Assembly: GCA_964036275.1 (NCBI GenBank) | Contig: OZ038433.1 | Span: 41,697,336 to 41,761,335, forward strand | Length of the DNA stretch: 64,000 nucleotides | Origin: Litoditis marina | Lineage: Eukaryota > Nematoda > Chromadorea > Rhabditida > Rhabditidae | Direction: 5' to 3' | In this document: positions 35,757 through 63,480 of the stretch, one piece after another | Layout of the letters: the number at the start of each line of letters is the position of its first letter | How positions within the stretch are numbered: position 1 is the first letter of the stretch | The notes under the pieces: generated by a model | Databases searched by the model: none | What the model was told of the DNA's origin: nothing | What the model saw: only the letters and a program-made list of their open reading frames with translations | Position numbers and translations under genes: made by a program

Positions 35757-36091
35757 GTGAGAAAAGACCTTAAGCTGTGACATACTCAAAAGAGTTCGCA
35801 ATGGAGTACTTCATCATCGCAATGTTATATGATCCATTACTGGTTTTTGAATCGGTAATTGAACCAAAACTACGCAAAAAAGTAACTTTAATAGTTGACC
35901 AGGAAAAACTAAATCGTAGAAAATAATATAATGAATTTCTCGTGATCCTAACTCATGACATAGTTATATAAATGTGCTCAGTGAAAAATGAACTCAAAAA
36001 TCGTTTCGACCCTGATTCAAGACGATTTTTGGGTTTTCTCAGAGGTTTGGGTCATCATCAGTTCAACCCCTCTGAGATAATGAGAACAGGA

Positions 36092-36228
36092 CGTATACTG
36101 TTAGTCAATTTCACGGTCACGTGAAACATGTTAAACACAGCAGAACTGAGAAAGATGCAATTGCAAAGTGCACTATGCCTCATTAGAATACTAGTTTCAC
36201 GTGACTATTCAATTGACTTATAGCATAG
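36092..36228. mobile_element. MITE family A copy
   Basis: GTATACTGTTAGTCAATTTC to TTGACTTATAGCATAG, with two CACGTGA words. Confidence 0.85.
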
Positions 36229-36539
36229 AGATAAAGACTCACGTCCTTACGAAACATTGACCAAACTGATATTTTACTTTACTGCACGGTATGACATTTT
36301 ACATTGGGTCAGCCATCGCCATTGATTTTCACACATTCAACGTCAAATATAAAAGTGCAGATTTCTATCTGTGTTTTTGGCGAAATTTGCTACTCGAGTT
36401 GAGCGGCCGACTGCCGTCCCGTAATTCGATAGCCCCGCCCCTAAAAGTGCGCGTGGGTGGCAGAAATGGCTAGGAGCTATGCTATTCCGGTTGTCCAAGA
36501 GGATTAGGGCCGGCAATTGCTCATATACGATTATTTCGA

Positions 36540-36645
36540 CTACTACGTAGAGAGAAAGTGGAGTGGGAAGAGAGAGAAGAGAGAGAGAGAGATAAAAGGA
36601 GAGAGAGAAGGAGAGAGAGAAGGAGAGAGAGAAAGAGAGAGAGTA
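36540..36645. repeat. GA-rich microsatellite
   Basis: GAGAGAAGGAGAGAGAGAAG-type purine repeats for about 90 bp; ORFs here are low-complexity artefacts. Confidence 0.85.
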
Positions 36646-36757
36646 AAATCAGTTGCACTTTGCAAACTCCTCGATACACAAGTCATATTGTTTCAGAGGC
36701 ACACCTGTCTTATAGGAGGGGCTTAGATAACCTGAAACGATACACATCGATCTAATC

Positions 36758-36842
36758 TGCGGTATTTGTAGTTTGATCCCGCCCACGTTCGTTTCGTAAA
36801 CCACCGAGTCTGTTGTGCGTGCGAATCAAACTACAACGCAGA
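36758..36842. mobile_element. Short hairpin MITE family B
   Basis: GTATTTGTAGTTTGATCCCG and CGAATCAAACTACAACGCAG arms. Confidence 0.7.
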
Positions 36843-37385
36843 TATGGGAGCCCCTATTCTTATACTGAAATTAGACGGAAGAATCACGCAAAACGTCATC
36901 AGTATCATTACACGTTCACGAATTCTGAAGTGTTCAAACAAAAAGTACGTAACGTGACCAAATTTTGGTAGAAGCTTACTTTGACCAATATTCAAAATTG
37001 TTATCGAAAAGAACAAAAACCTTGAAATCCAATTGAAGACGAAACATTTCTTACCTTTGCCATATCGAATTTCGACCCGACATAGATAGAAAATACAATA
37101 GTAATTATATAAGTTTATAAATCTTCATTTTGCTTTGTTTTCTGAGAAAAGTGACTCGCGTAACTGATGGTTGATCTACGTACAATAACACATGCAAAAT
37201 CGATGGTCGTTTTTTATTTTATTATTAAATCAAAAATGCCTTCCACGATATAACTAACAGCTGCGGAACTGAAACAAAATTATAGAAACCAAGACTGCTT
37301 GCGGTGCGTTTATTGTAAATGTTTGCATTACTGTTTGCTGATATTCATGCCGATTTTCTCATTTTCAGTTTCTCAGAAACATTAG

Positions 37386-37535
37386 CGACAGTTTTTTGCG
37401 AATGGCCAGCTACACAAGCAAGAAAGCATGCCGGTCATTCAGGCCGCAGACAGGCTGAGACCATCTGCGTCTCTCTGATCTACACACTCTATCGTTGAGG
37501 CCGCCACAAAAGTCGCGCCAATCGCGTGTCTGAGT
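37386..37535. mobile_element. Palindromic MITE family D copy
   Basis: GCATGCCGGTCATTCAGGCC and CTGCGTCTCTCTGATCTACA arms; ends GCGTGTCTGAG. Confidence 0.65.
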
Positions 37536-38950
37536 TGTAAGTTCGTGGTATGTCTGCTAGAGAACGCAATAAAAAACATTTCTCCAATTTTTCTAAATTT
37601 TCCATGGAGGTCGAACAAATGGATACAGCCTTTTCCTGTTATATCTACAGTACACTTCCGCTTTTTATAAGTAGGCTACAGAAGAGAGAACTAATCACAA
37701 AGTGGTCTCCGGATATGGCTCAAAAATCCACTTTGGATCGAGATTATCCGATTAGCGAGACTAAGCGCGTACTCAACAAACTGATCACTGATCAAATCTT
37801 ATAAATATAAAATGGTGAAAGAAAAAACTTTGATTTATTTACGGAAAAGAGCTCAACTTGCACTCAACGCGGATGGATTGGAAGTATTCGAGCAGAAAGG
37901 GAGTGCTCGAGAAAAGGTAGGTCAAAACTGTGCATTTTGTTCTTTTCGGCAGGGTTTGTAGTGTTTTCCCTCTAAATTCCAGTCGAATTGAGTGTTCTTA
38001 TGCGACGCGAGATCAAACTCCAGCTAAGAAATGATAATCGTCCAAAGTTATCTTCCCAGAGCCTGACGGAGGAGTAAAGTTCATTTAATTTGTATTGAGA
38101 CTCGTTGGCAACGTTCCAAGACGCCTTATTCCATTATTACACGGCTATAGTGTACTTTTCTTGGAGTTTCTTTTTCAGTCAGAATCCTAGCATTATTCAA
38201 CCTATTATATCTGAGAGTTTTTTACGCGTTTTCACTCCACTTAAGCAAACCATTCATATTATCTGAGCAGAAAAAATGAAAAGTTCGTCAGACTGATAAA
38301 AAACATGTGTATTGCTCAATGTCATACTGTCCTCACTACAAATTGATATTCGCCTCTCCTTTTATAAATTTTTTCTTCAGTCAATAATCTTTACATGTCC
38401 CGTTGCACATTTTGTGTATAAATAAAATAATAAAATAGCTTTTGATCTGACGAACTCGGTCTCCTTCACTTACGGCGCCTCAGGCAACAGCTGCCAAATG
38501 CACTTCTACAGAAAGGGCAACGTTCGAAAGTGCAATTGTTTACACTTACATTGTGTACGTTATATTGATGGAGATGATCAAAGGTATTCGTTAATATGAA
38601 TATATCGTTTTATATGCAGTAATGCTTGTAGAGGGATGAGTATGGACTGAGTAACATAAGTGAGAGGGGGGGGGGGTTGAGAGATGTAGCTCAGCCGTAT
38701 ACAAGAGACGACTCGGCCTTAAAATGTTAGGTCGAAAAAAACAAGGTCACTTGAAACGAGCGCATACGTTTAAATCATGCACGTTCAATGAAAATTCAAT
38801 TTGTGAACAGTTGTTTGCGTCTCACGGTCTCAGTAGAACGAGAAGAGATTGAGTTTATAGTCGTTGCCAACGAAAAGGCGGGATGGTACTGTATATCTCA
38901 ATTTCCACTGTGTACGGACTTCGATTTATATGTTTTCGATTTTAATGGTG
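37536..38950. other. Intergenic; family B fragment and one exon-like patch
   Basis: 37955-38030 is a diverged family B hairpin. 38484-38515 on the minus strand is bounded by CTTTCTGTAG and GTAAGTGAAG and reads KCIWQLLPEA, but stands alone. A plus-strand 84-codon ORF (37550-37804) has no recognisable domain. Confidence 0.3.
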
Positions 38951-38951
38951 A

Positions 38952-39027
38952 TGTACTCTAGTAGCGCAGTGGTAAACACCCAGCTATGAATCTTTTGCTA
39001 GCGGGTTCGATTCCTGCAGAAAGACAA
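38952..39027 (+). other. tRNA-like remnant (A and B box)
   Basis: TAGCGCAGTGGT (A box) and GGTTCGATTCC (B box) about 42 bp apart, with a GCGGG/CCTGC T stem. The acceptor and D stems do not pair, so this is a tRNA pseudogene or SINE head. Confidence 0.5.
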
Positions 39028-39349
39028 AATTCATAAATTTGGCATTCTCTATAGTAAGTAGAGCAGAAGATTATAATAAATTTGGGCAATTGGTATGAAA
39101 TATTCCGAAGTGTTTCGCTAAACGAGGAATTTAGATCGCGAAAAAAGAGGGAGCAAGAGAAAAAAAGAGAGAAACAAATAGAGGAACATAGGCCTCAAAA
39201 ATATATATTCATCGGTTAACCATTGCAAGTCGGACAAACGTGGAAATGAAGAAGTAAAAATAGCATCCTATTTTGTTGTCCCGCGACAGGGTTGTCCAAT
39301 GTCTACAAGTGATGGATGAAAAAGTTGAGTGAGCGAGAAGGGAAGATTA

Positions 39350-39381
39350 ATTAATGCAAACGGATAGAGAGAGAAAGACAC

Positions 39382-39413
<32 letters not shown>

Positions 39414-39458
39414 GTGCCGGGTGGGTGTTGAGATGAGAAGTTGAAGAAAGAAGAGAGA

Positions 39459-39516
<58 letters not shown>

Positions 39517-39605
39517 TAAAGCGATATAAAGAGGGCAGAATAAAGATATAACTAGATAAAGAGAGAGAAAGAGAGATATATAGAGAGAGAGTCGGAGAGA
39601 AACAT
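39350..39605. repeat. (GA)n-rich low-complexity tract
   Basis: Long runs of GAGAGAGAG interrupted by AAAGAGAGATATA-type words. Confidence 0.95.
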
Positions 39606-39924
39606 TTCAGATAGAGGTTTTCTAACCTATAAACGGTTACAAAAACTCCATCATTGTCTAGATTGATAAATTCCATATAACTTTTCCACTAAAATATTTC
39701 AATTTTATTTTCTGTGAAAGGCCTCATTGAAGTACTCGAAACCGGTTCGGCTTCATCTCTGACGTGTGACTAAAAATAGAACCGAGACGAAAACAGATAG
39801 GAATGTACGCAATACGACAATCCACTATCCATCAGTTACAGAGGGAACGCACAAACTGTTCGCTGAAAAACGTTCGGTTGGCCAAATGCCAAATATGTAG
39901 TAGGAAAATAGTCAGAAGGATTAG

Positions 39925-40074
39925 CATCAATTTTCTGCGATAGGCCAGCTACAAACGCGAGAGAGCACGCAGGTCAATGAGACCGCAGACATCTGCGTCT
40001 CTCTGACCGGCACACTCTCTCGTCGAGGACGCTACAAAAGTGGCTGGCCCATCGGCTGGGAACTGTCTGAGTAG
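39925..40074. mobile_element. Palindromic MITE family D copy
   Basis: GAGAGAGCACGCAGGTCAAT, GACCGCAGACATCTGCGTCT and CTGACCGGCACACTCTCTCG; ends GGGAACTGTCTGAG. Confidence 0.75.
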
Positions 40075-40354
40075 ATTATTCTCATATTTTCCCGAGCGCG
40101 TACCGAACTTTGAACTTTCTAGAAAAACTGTGGCATAGCTGTGAAAGCTGGACGAAAACGCCAGTATTCGTGATATAAGTGAAGAATAGACCATTTTTCA
40201 GAAATCCCCAGTTGCTAATGCGCTGAATAGATAGACGGACTGTGGTGTTTTTTCTAGCAAGTTTTGATTCACTATGAGACAGAATATGGATAGCAGGATA
40301 AACCAACCAGACAAATAGGCTGTTACAGAAACGAGACTACTCTGAAGTTAAAAA

Positions 40355-40504
40355 CCGAGTTGTTTACCAAGGTTAGCCCCACCAAATTGGTCACTAGTTG
40401 ATATCAAGTTGTGAAATCGAAGATTGGTGCACCAAGTTCTCGGTAAAAAGTCTGATCCTTGATTAACAACTTTGATTTTCGGTGAACCTTGGTAAACAAC
40501 TCGG
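40355..40504. mobile_element. 150-bp inverted-repeat element (family H)
   Basis: CCGAGTTGTTTACCAAGGTT at the left is mirrored by AACCTTGGTAAACAACTCGG at the right. Single copy. Confidence 0.75.
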
Positions 40505-40914
40505 GTTTCATCTTCAGAGAAGCAGGCTGTGTCTCTCCGAGCTACGCACTCCATACTCCCGGGTGAAGACATCAGATACGGTATCACGTGTATTAAAAAA
40601 AAACGGTTCTGTTCGGGCTCTACGATCCTCCGTGAACATTGAGTTCAATTCGCAGACTCTGTAGACTTGTCACCTTTTTTGTGCATTCTCTGTCCTACTT
40701 GTTCGACCTCTAATGACCTCATGCAAATGAACTTTATGATGTTGAACTGAACAAATCAGCGCCTCTATTCACGAAAGCCGTGACAGACTGATAACCTTCT
40801 CTTTCCCAGTTGCATGTTGGATCAATCTCTTGATATATGGATACAGAAATAGCAACTTCCGTCGTTCCTTTTCACTATCACAACTGGTTTCTTACCATGG
40901 ATGTGATCCGTGAC

Positions 40915-41310
40915 ATAGCGGTATATATATATCAATTCAAATATAACACAACACAATTAAAGCGGAAAGGTTTATTCATAAAGAGATGGCAAAAGATATC
41001 AAAAGGATAATTCACAAAACTGAAGCGAAAACATGAAACTTTATATTTAACTTTCCTGAAACAATTTAATTTACTAAAAAGCGCGATGTGGAAAAGATTG
41101 TATTACGAAAGTGCGCATGAGAAAAACCTAGCGAGCCGCACCTCAGAGTCTAACTAACACCTTATCAGTTGATAAGGCCCTTTTTATACTAGGTTAGAAG
41201 ACCACGCCTTCTAACTCGCTTCTACGGACACGACATCACTCATTGGTGTCTGACTGTCATTTCTGTACTTGTGGTTAAGCCACAGGGCAGTATCCACTAT
41301 AAATATGTAT
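40915..41310 (-). mobile_element. Possible solo LTR, minus orientation
   Basis: Minus strand reads CTAGTATAAAAAGGGCC (TATA box, about 41180-41189), then about 210 bp later GAATAAACC (AATAAA at 40971-40976), the order expected in an LTR R region. Ends and target duplication could not be fixed. Confidence 0.35.
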
Positions 41311-41484
41311 ATAATTTTATAATTCTTTATAATTCTATATGTTATTATTATTATTATTCTGCCTGACTCACTGTGAGTTTTGCTTGTACTTTTCTAAACC
41401 ATCCATACCCAGGCGCATAGTTCTGATAGAGATCTCTTTTATATAAACGCTCGCAAAATACACGTTCCTACCACAGATGTCACG

Positions 41485-41758
41485 ATGGCAAATTTCTTCC
41501 CGAACAGACTCTTCCCGAATCAAAACCGAACCGATTCTTCCCGAACCAGTTGGTTCGGTAAAAAACCGAACCATTTGCGTAATCAAACGGACAGGAACCG
41601 AACCAGACCTTGGTAAACGTTACACAGTCGGTCAATTTCAGCATTAATTACTTGAATTGGTTCGGTTCCAGTATTTTTGGCTCAAATTTGGTTCGGTTCT
41701 AGAACGAACCAACTCGTTCGGGAAGAATCGGTTCGGTTTTGGTTTGGGAAGGAGTTCA
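41485..41758. mobile_element. Foldback element rich in CCGAAC/GTTCGG (family E), copy 2
   Basis: GCAAATTTCTTCCCGAACAG matches the reverse complement of the right end of copy 1; the right half has TTCGGGAAGAATCGGTTCGG. Confidence 0.65.
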
Positions 41759-41759
41759 C

Positions 41760-43290
41760 CTGTCACAGTATGACGCTACTGCATGGGAACCGTACTGGGA
41801 GAAATTTTGTTAATTTTTTGTTAACGTCTTTGATAACATTATTTTGGTTCCTGCACCCCGCCGGCACACCATCATTATGAAATAGGGTGCAACAGTTTGT
41901 CCTTATTCTAGAAAAAGGGATCTTAACATACTCTTCAAACTTCTTGAACCACGTCGATTGTCCATACATAAACCACAACACCTCTCTAATATTATTTTCG
42001 CACCTCAAGCAAACTTCTTTTCTTCACTCCTCGAATCAACTAGTATCACCAATAGCGAATTTATTTATTTCAACCAAAACCAAAGCTATGGTAACAACAT
42101 CTACTACATAGGGGGAAGAACCGAGAAAACTAAAAATCGACAAGGGTATTCAATAACTACTAGATTGATAATAAATATTAAGTAGAAGTGTACTTGAAAA
42201 CACGTCAAAGAGCATAACATGACTAATGTATGATTAATCACGGCCACGGGAATTTTGAATAGAACTGAGTATCAGGAACGGAGATCAAAGATCGAACTGG
42301 AATGGCTCAGGGACTAGTATCGATTTATTATTGATTAGTTATTGATTAGATATTGACTAGGCTCTGTCATGGAGTCGACTCTCTACCGAATACTTTGCAG
42401 TTGAAGACAAGTTGTTTTACGAGTATCGTGGTTTGATCTTGAGAACTAGCTACACTGGAAGACAGTTACGTGAAACGTGAACTTCATAAAGTGCGCATTT
42501 TAATACTGACGTCTTCACGTCACTTACGTTCACGTGATTGAGCCCATGGTTGAGCCAAGATAAACTATGACAACCACACTACTCTAGTAAAACAGCTCCA
42601 ACTTCAAATGCAGTGCACTGTAATGAGATGAAAATAACAATAAAAACTGTATGTGTAACCAGAACAAGTACTCGATAAGTGAGAGTCTAAAGGCGGAGCG
42701 CTTCATACTGTATCGCCGGAAAGCAGCTGTGTCAGGACACAAATGGTATATAAGCGAGTGATGAGCGAACGGTAACAGAACAAACATGAATAAATAGTAG
42801 ACAATCGTATAAGGCGGTGTTGAGCTATACACTCTGCGCGACACACTAACCATTTTGGGGACTACAGTAGACAAAATGGAAATGTAACCGAGCACACACA
42901 CCTTCATATGGCACACGAATTCCGGCCGAAAACGCACATATATCACTAGAAAACACACGAGACACACTTTGGTTCTGGGAGGAGAGGAGTTAGGGGGTAC
43001 GGTATACAGGGGGGAAACAAACCGATCACTCACATGTGTACTATACCTAACGTTTCTTCACGTTTCACGTAACTTTTCCACTTCCTATAGTCTAATAAAC
43101 TCGAGATGATTAGAGACGATAAATAGCTTGGTGTTCACATACTTCCGGATAAATTGGAGACATTATCTAGACGATGAACGCTAATGAGAGAAAGTAGAAA
43201 CTTGTAAATAACTTATTTCCCTTAAGCAATTACAATCGGTTTGTTTCCACAGTAATGAGCATGTTATAGTTGATAGACTGTGAGAACACA
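41760..43290. other. Intergenic, no supported gene
   Basis: 42460-42545 has ACGTGAAACGTGA-type words. A 149-codon minus ORF (42584-43033) has several hydrophobic stretches but no homology I recognise and no splice context. Confidence 0.3.
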
Positions 43291-43294
43291 TCAG

Positions 43295-44116
43295 GTGGCC
43301 GTATGCACCAATATTTTTTGGGAACGTTCCCATGGAAACGTGAAATAGCGTTCCCAAATGGGAACGTTCCCAGTGGGAACGCTTCCCGCCACTTTGTTAT
43401 GCACGAAGGGATGGGAACGTTTTTTTTTTAGCGATTTTGACAATCGACTCCAAACTATACCCTTTTTCATTACCATGTTTTTTTCTTACATTTCTCTAAC
43501 TAACTATAACTTGTGAACTCTCTCTATTTCAATAAACTCACAAACTTTAGTAGTACACTGCTCTTCTAAACTATGTGGAATAAAACAACACGCAATATAT
43601 TCAACTAAGAATTAGGAAATGAAAGGGTGATGGGAGATTGTTAAATTGTTATGAATTGCCAGTCAATTTAATATGCCCTTACTATACATTCATTTTACCC
43701 ACATCATTGGGGGCAAGTCAAGCTACCACTGGGGGGAATAAGAAGAAGGGTAAATCTAACATTGGAGGGGCTAAAATACAAACTTCACATAGGTACAATT
43801 GTTGATAAATTAAAGCTATAATCGGTCCATGAGGTATGTGTTATTGTTCTTAGAATGAAAATTTGCGTGATGAAAAGCCTAAAAAGGGAGAAAAACATAA
43901 ATTATTATCTTTGGGAAGCCAAAAATTGGATCGTTCCCCACCTCTACCCTTGGGAACGATAATCGTTCCCAGTGGGAACGAAAATGGCTTGGGAACGTTC
44001 CCAAAATATTGGTGCATACGGATTTTGGGAAACGTTCCCACTGGGAGCGATTTTGCGCTCCCGGGAACGCAAAAACGCTCCCGGGAGCGCAAAAAAATAT
44101 TGGTGCATACGGCCAC
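43295..44116. mobile_element. 0.82-kb transposon with GTGGCCGTATGCACC inverted ends (family I)
   Basis: GTGGCCGTATGCACCAATAT at the left and ATATTGGTGCATACGGCCAC at the right, about 26 bp. Inner flanks hold arrays of GGGAACGTTCCC and GGGAGCGC palindromes. An internal CAAAATATTGGTGCATACGG at about 44002-44022 repeats the terminus. No transposase frame; target duplication unclear. Confidence 0.75.
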
Positions 44117-45000
44117 AGGAAATCACTCACTTGTCACATGAGCAAGCACGTGAGAGAGTGTGTGCTCAGATAGTGTGCATCACGCATGTATACACTCACA
44201 TGTCACGTTTAAACGTTTGTCATGTGACGCATTTTCATTCTCTGATGTCTTCTCACGTTTTCACGTGCCAGAATATTTTGCAGGGAAATCACTCGGTTAA
44301 AGTTGTTCGAAAATAGGTTGCTGGGGAGGCACCGGCGAAAGCACCTGCAATGATTATTTGTGAGAATTAGGTAACTACCGTAGTAACACAGATGTAAATG
44401 AGCAAAATAATCAAACGTTTTTGTAATTTGTAATTTAAAGAGATAAGGACAGCTGAGAAGTTATACCCGGAACCCAACACTCATGTGGATGAATTTGATG
44501 GTTTCGCGAATATGCCGCACCTTTTTCTCCGGTAATTCATTCGAAAATAGACATTGGGGAGTTAATTTTTGTATCTTCTAAATTATTGCTGTTTGCTGTA
44601 TAGTTCAACAACAACCTAATCCAATGGACACCCTTCTGCTCTCATCACAACACTACTTTTAATACTCATCAATATTTAGTGCGATAAAGTATTCCGGTGA
44701 GTGATAATGAGCAACTAATTCTATGCATTAGTATCGGTTATCGCTCATGCTAATAACAGGAAACATATTCAAGGAAAACCGAGATAGGGGGGTTTCGTTC
44801 AGTTATTCTAGTTTCCTGATTAGCTAACTTGGAAGTAACCTAAACCTTGCGTTGAAACTAACAGTAGATACCCAACTTTAGTTTAGAGGGCTACTAACGG
44901 CTCCCCAACTCAGGAAACCTGATAAAAAAGGTTAACAAAATCCGGTAAGATGACTAGATCGCTGATAGGATTCGCGGTTTTCAAAGTCAGCTTATACGGA
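44117..45000. other. Region downstream of Onecut
   Basis: Should include the Onecut 3' UTR. CATGTGACG and TTTTCACGTG words at 44140-44270. No clear AATAAA on the minus strand. Confidence 0.3.
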
Positions 45001-45001
45001 T

Positions 45002-45060
45002 TTGAGTTTGTAGCTTGATCCCGGTCAAAATTCGTCTCTGACATCAAACTACAACAATAT
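45002..45060. mobile_element. Short hairpin MITE family B just past the Onecut stop
   Basis: GAGTTTGTAGCTTGATCCCG and CATCAAACTACAACAATA arms. It starts 8 nt after the TAG stop, so it would be transcribed in the 3' UTR. Confidence 0.7.
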
Positions 45061-45067
45061 TCAATCT

Positions 45068-61267
<16,200 letters not shown>

Positions 61268-61420
61268 TGCAGGCTCTGCTCGGCGGACCGCCACGCGACC
61301 GCCGCGCGCCCGCCTGGGGCGGATTAGGCCGGCCAGTGGTCAAGCGCTGGCAGCAACCACCTTTAAGGGACATCTTCTAAACGGGGGTTAGCGTTGTTTA
61401 GGTGGTGGGTTAGTGGGAAT
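61268..61420 (-). promoter_or_regulatory. GC-rich region upstream of the Onecut start codon
   Basis: Unusually GC-rich for the window, with CpG-dense GACCGCCGCGCGCCCG and a GGGGCGG Sp1-like word. Likely 5' UTR or promoter-proximal sequence; no TATA box was identified. Confidence 0.35.
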
Positions 61421-61820
61421 ACGGTTAACGGAGAGGCGGCTAGGGCTTGGGTAGGAGGAGTGGCGATGAGTGGTGGAAAAAAGGGAATAAATCTATAGGC
61501 AACAGCAGTTGGAGGGGGGTAGACCCTAGTAGGCTATTGCCTATTTGACAGCAAAAGGTATCGAATATTTTCATTAGACGCCGCCAGCACGGAGCAGCCA
61601 GCTGGCTGCTCTTCTTCTGCTCAAATCGAACTCTTTTATTGACACCCGGTCGGGGTACTGTACATACAGTAACCCACCACCGCCACAAATAGATGTACTG
61701 TAAACAGAATGCATTGTTAGGAAGGGTGAAACAAGTGTAATATGTATTGAAAAGATGGATGTATGTGAGGAAGTGATTAAAAATCTGATAAACTTAGAGA
61801 AAACGTACCTTACGCTTACC
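61421..61820. other. Upstream of Onecut, nothing specific
   Basis: No repeat or gene recognised; short ORFs only. Confidence 0.3.
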
Positions 61821-61822
61821 AT

Positions 61823-62055
61823 TTAAAGATGGCCTGGCAGGAACCAAATCTCATGCCTTGCGCTCCACGGTTAATTCCTTCGCTCCAATGCGAATGCGTC
61901 CAAAAACGAAGTTTTCGAATCTCCGCTAATGAATTGTGATTAAACGAACCACAAAATGTCAATAAGTTAGTTTTTGTAGCGCATATGCATCTGAGCGACG
62001 GGATTAACCGTGGAGCGCAACGCACGAGATTCGGTTCCTGTCAGACCACCTTTAA
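61823..62055. mobile_element. Foldback MITE with TTAAAG ends (family N)
   Basis: GAACCAAATCTCATGCCTTG and CGCTCCACGGTTAAT on the left mirror ATTAACCGTGGAGCGCAACG and CACGAGATTCGGTTCCTGTC on the right, about 55 bp. A similar CCACCTTTAAGG end lies at 61357. Confidence 0.75.
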
Positions 62056-63479
62056 GGCCATAAAGACACTAAACGTTTTAGATATTCCAAACATCCAATA
62101 AATGAGCGTTCAAATGAAACCACTAGTTTTTCCTAGTTGTTCTTCTTTCTAATGAAACCAGTTCTAATTAAAAAACACTATTCTAATATGTTATATGTAA
62201 TGTACATTGGATCGCGTTCCAGGTGGAAAACGAAATAACTAATGGTACACGTTTCGTACGCTAATTAAATATGAACGTAATAATAGTTCATTTTTCAACG
62301 ACAACTGCTCCCTATATCGTTCTATGTTTGTATCTCAGTTTGTAAACAATCAACATGCAGAATAAACAGCCAATGGAAGCGACGATCTATTCGGTTGAGT
62401 CTGTTCGGTTTATATTTTTCCATCAATACGTTACTTTCACACTTTTCCCACGCACTTTTTGTATTGGTTCTACGAAATATTTCATGTATGTATACGATTT
62501 TAACACCAATTCCAACAAGCAGTTCTACGTGCTCATGTTTTTTCTCGACATATTCACAATAAATTCTAACTGCTGAAAAAAATGTGACAACTTGTCAGTT
62601 TTGGGTTCGTGTTGTTTATCATCCCGTGCCAACAGAACTACAGTACCCCGTTTTTGAGACCATAAAAAAGTCAATTTTCGTGAAACTGTATTGCTTGCCT
62701 ATACGATAATTGATGAAAGGCTGGCACGCAAATGTGTCTGATTGCGATTCCAACAGAGGGAATGCACATGATTTCTGAGCCGGGGAACGCGTGCGGGTGA
62801 GCGATGCTATCTATATCCTTTTCGCATAATTTTAGTGACAGACAGCTTGCTCGAACTAACTCGATGTTGACTGTGTGTACTGCACGCATACGATTGTCTA
62901 CGTATTCTAACCTCTATAGGTCAACCCAGAAAAAAAGCCAAAAATAATATGTCTGATTGCGATTCCGGTTCAGTTTAAGTTAGCTTCTGAAACTTTTATT
63001 TTACATATTTATGAATGCAGAAATCCAAGCATGACAAAGGAGCTAAGGAGGTAAATATCCTCAATACTCATCACGCGATGAGTTCTGACGTTCCGAGTAA
63101 CCAGTTAATTTGTTTTTCGAACAATATCTCCCTTCTCTTTCCAAACTTTTCACCAATTGGGTTTCAGTTCAGGTTCGCTTCAACCCTCTTCATTTTGTAT
63201 CACGTTTTATGTCAAACATTCACTATTCGCCTCAAAATATCTTATTTTGTACCACTTTTCCTATCGAACATTCACTGTTCGCCTCAAAATATCCTATTTT
63301 GTACCTTTTTTTGTCCTAAACTCGTCCTTTTACCATTTTCCCTTCTACTACGAAATGTTCAGTTGTGTAGTTGGCTGTTTTTTTGTGTATATAGTAATGG
63401 TTGTAGACGACAGACTGGTGCGCGGCGGGGTTCTTGAGCCGCGGGGGACAGATGGTCGGGCCACAACCAATTAGGGGGA

Positions 63480-63480
<1 letters not shown>
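62056..63480. other. Intergenic, only a small duplication seen
   Basis: TGTCTGATTGCGATTCC occurs at 62733 and 62950, and ATTCACTATTCGCCTCAAAA recurs as ATTCACTGTTCGCCTCAAAA (63217, 63268) in a ~48-bp tandem duplication. No gene. Confidence 0.5.

Noticed and set aside
42584..43033. 149-codon minus ORF with hydrophobic stretches
   Set aside because: No recognisable family, no splice context, skewed composition; plausible by chance.
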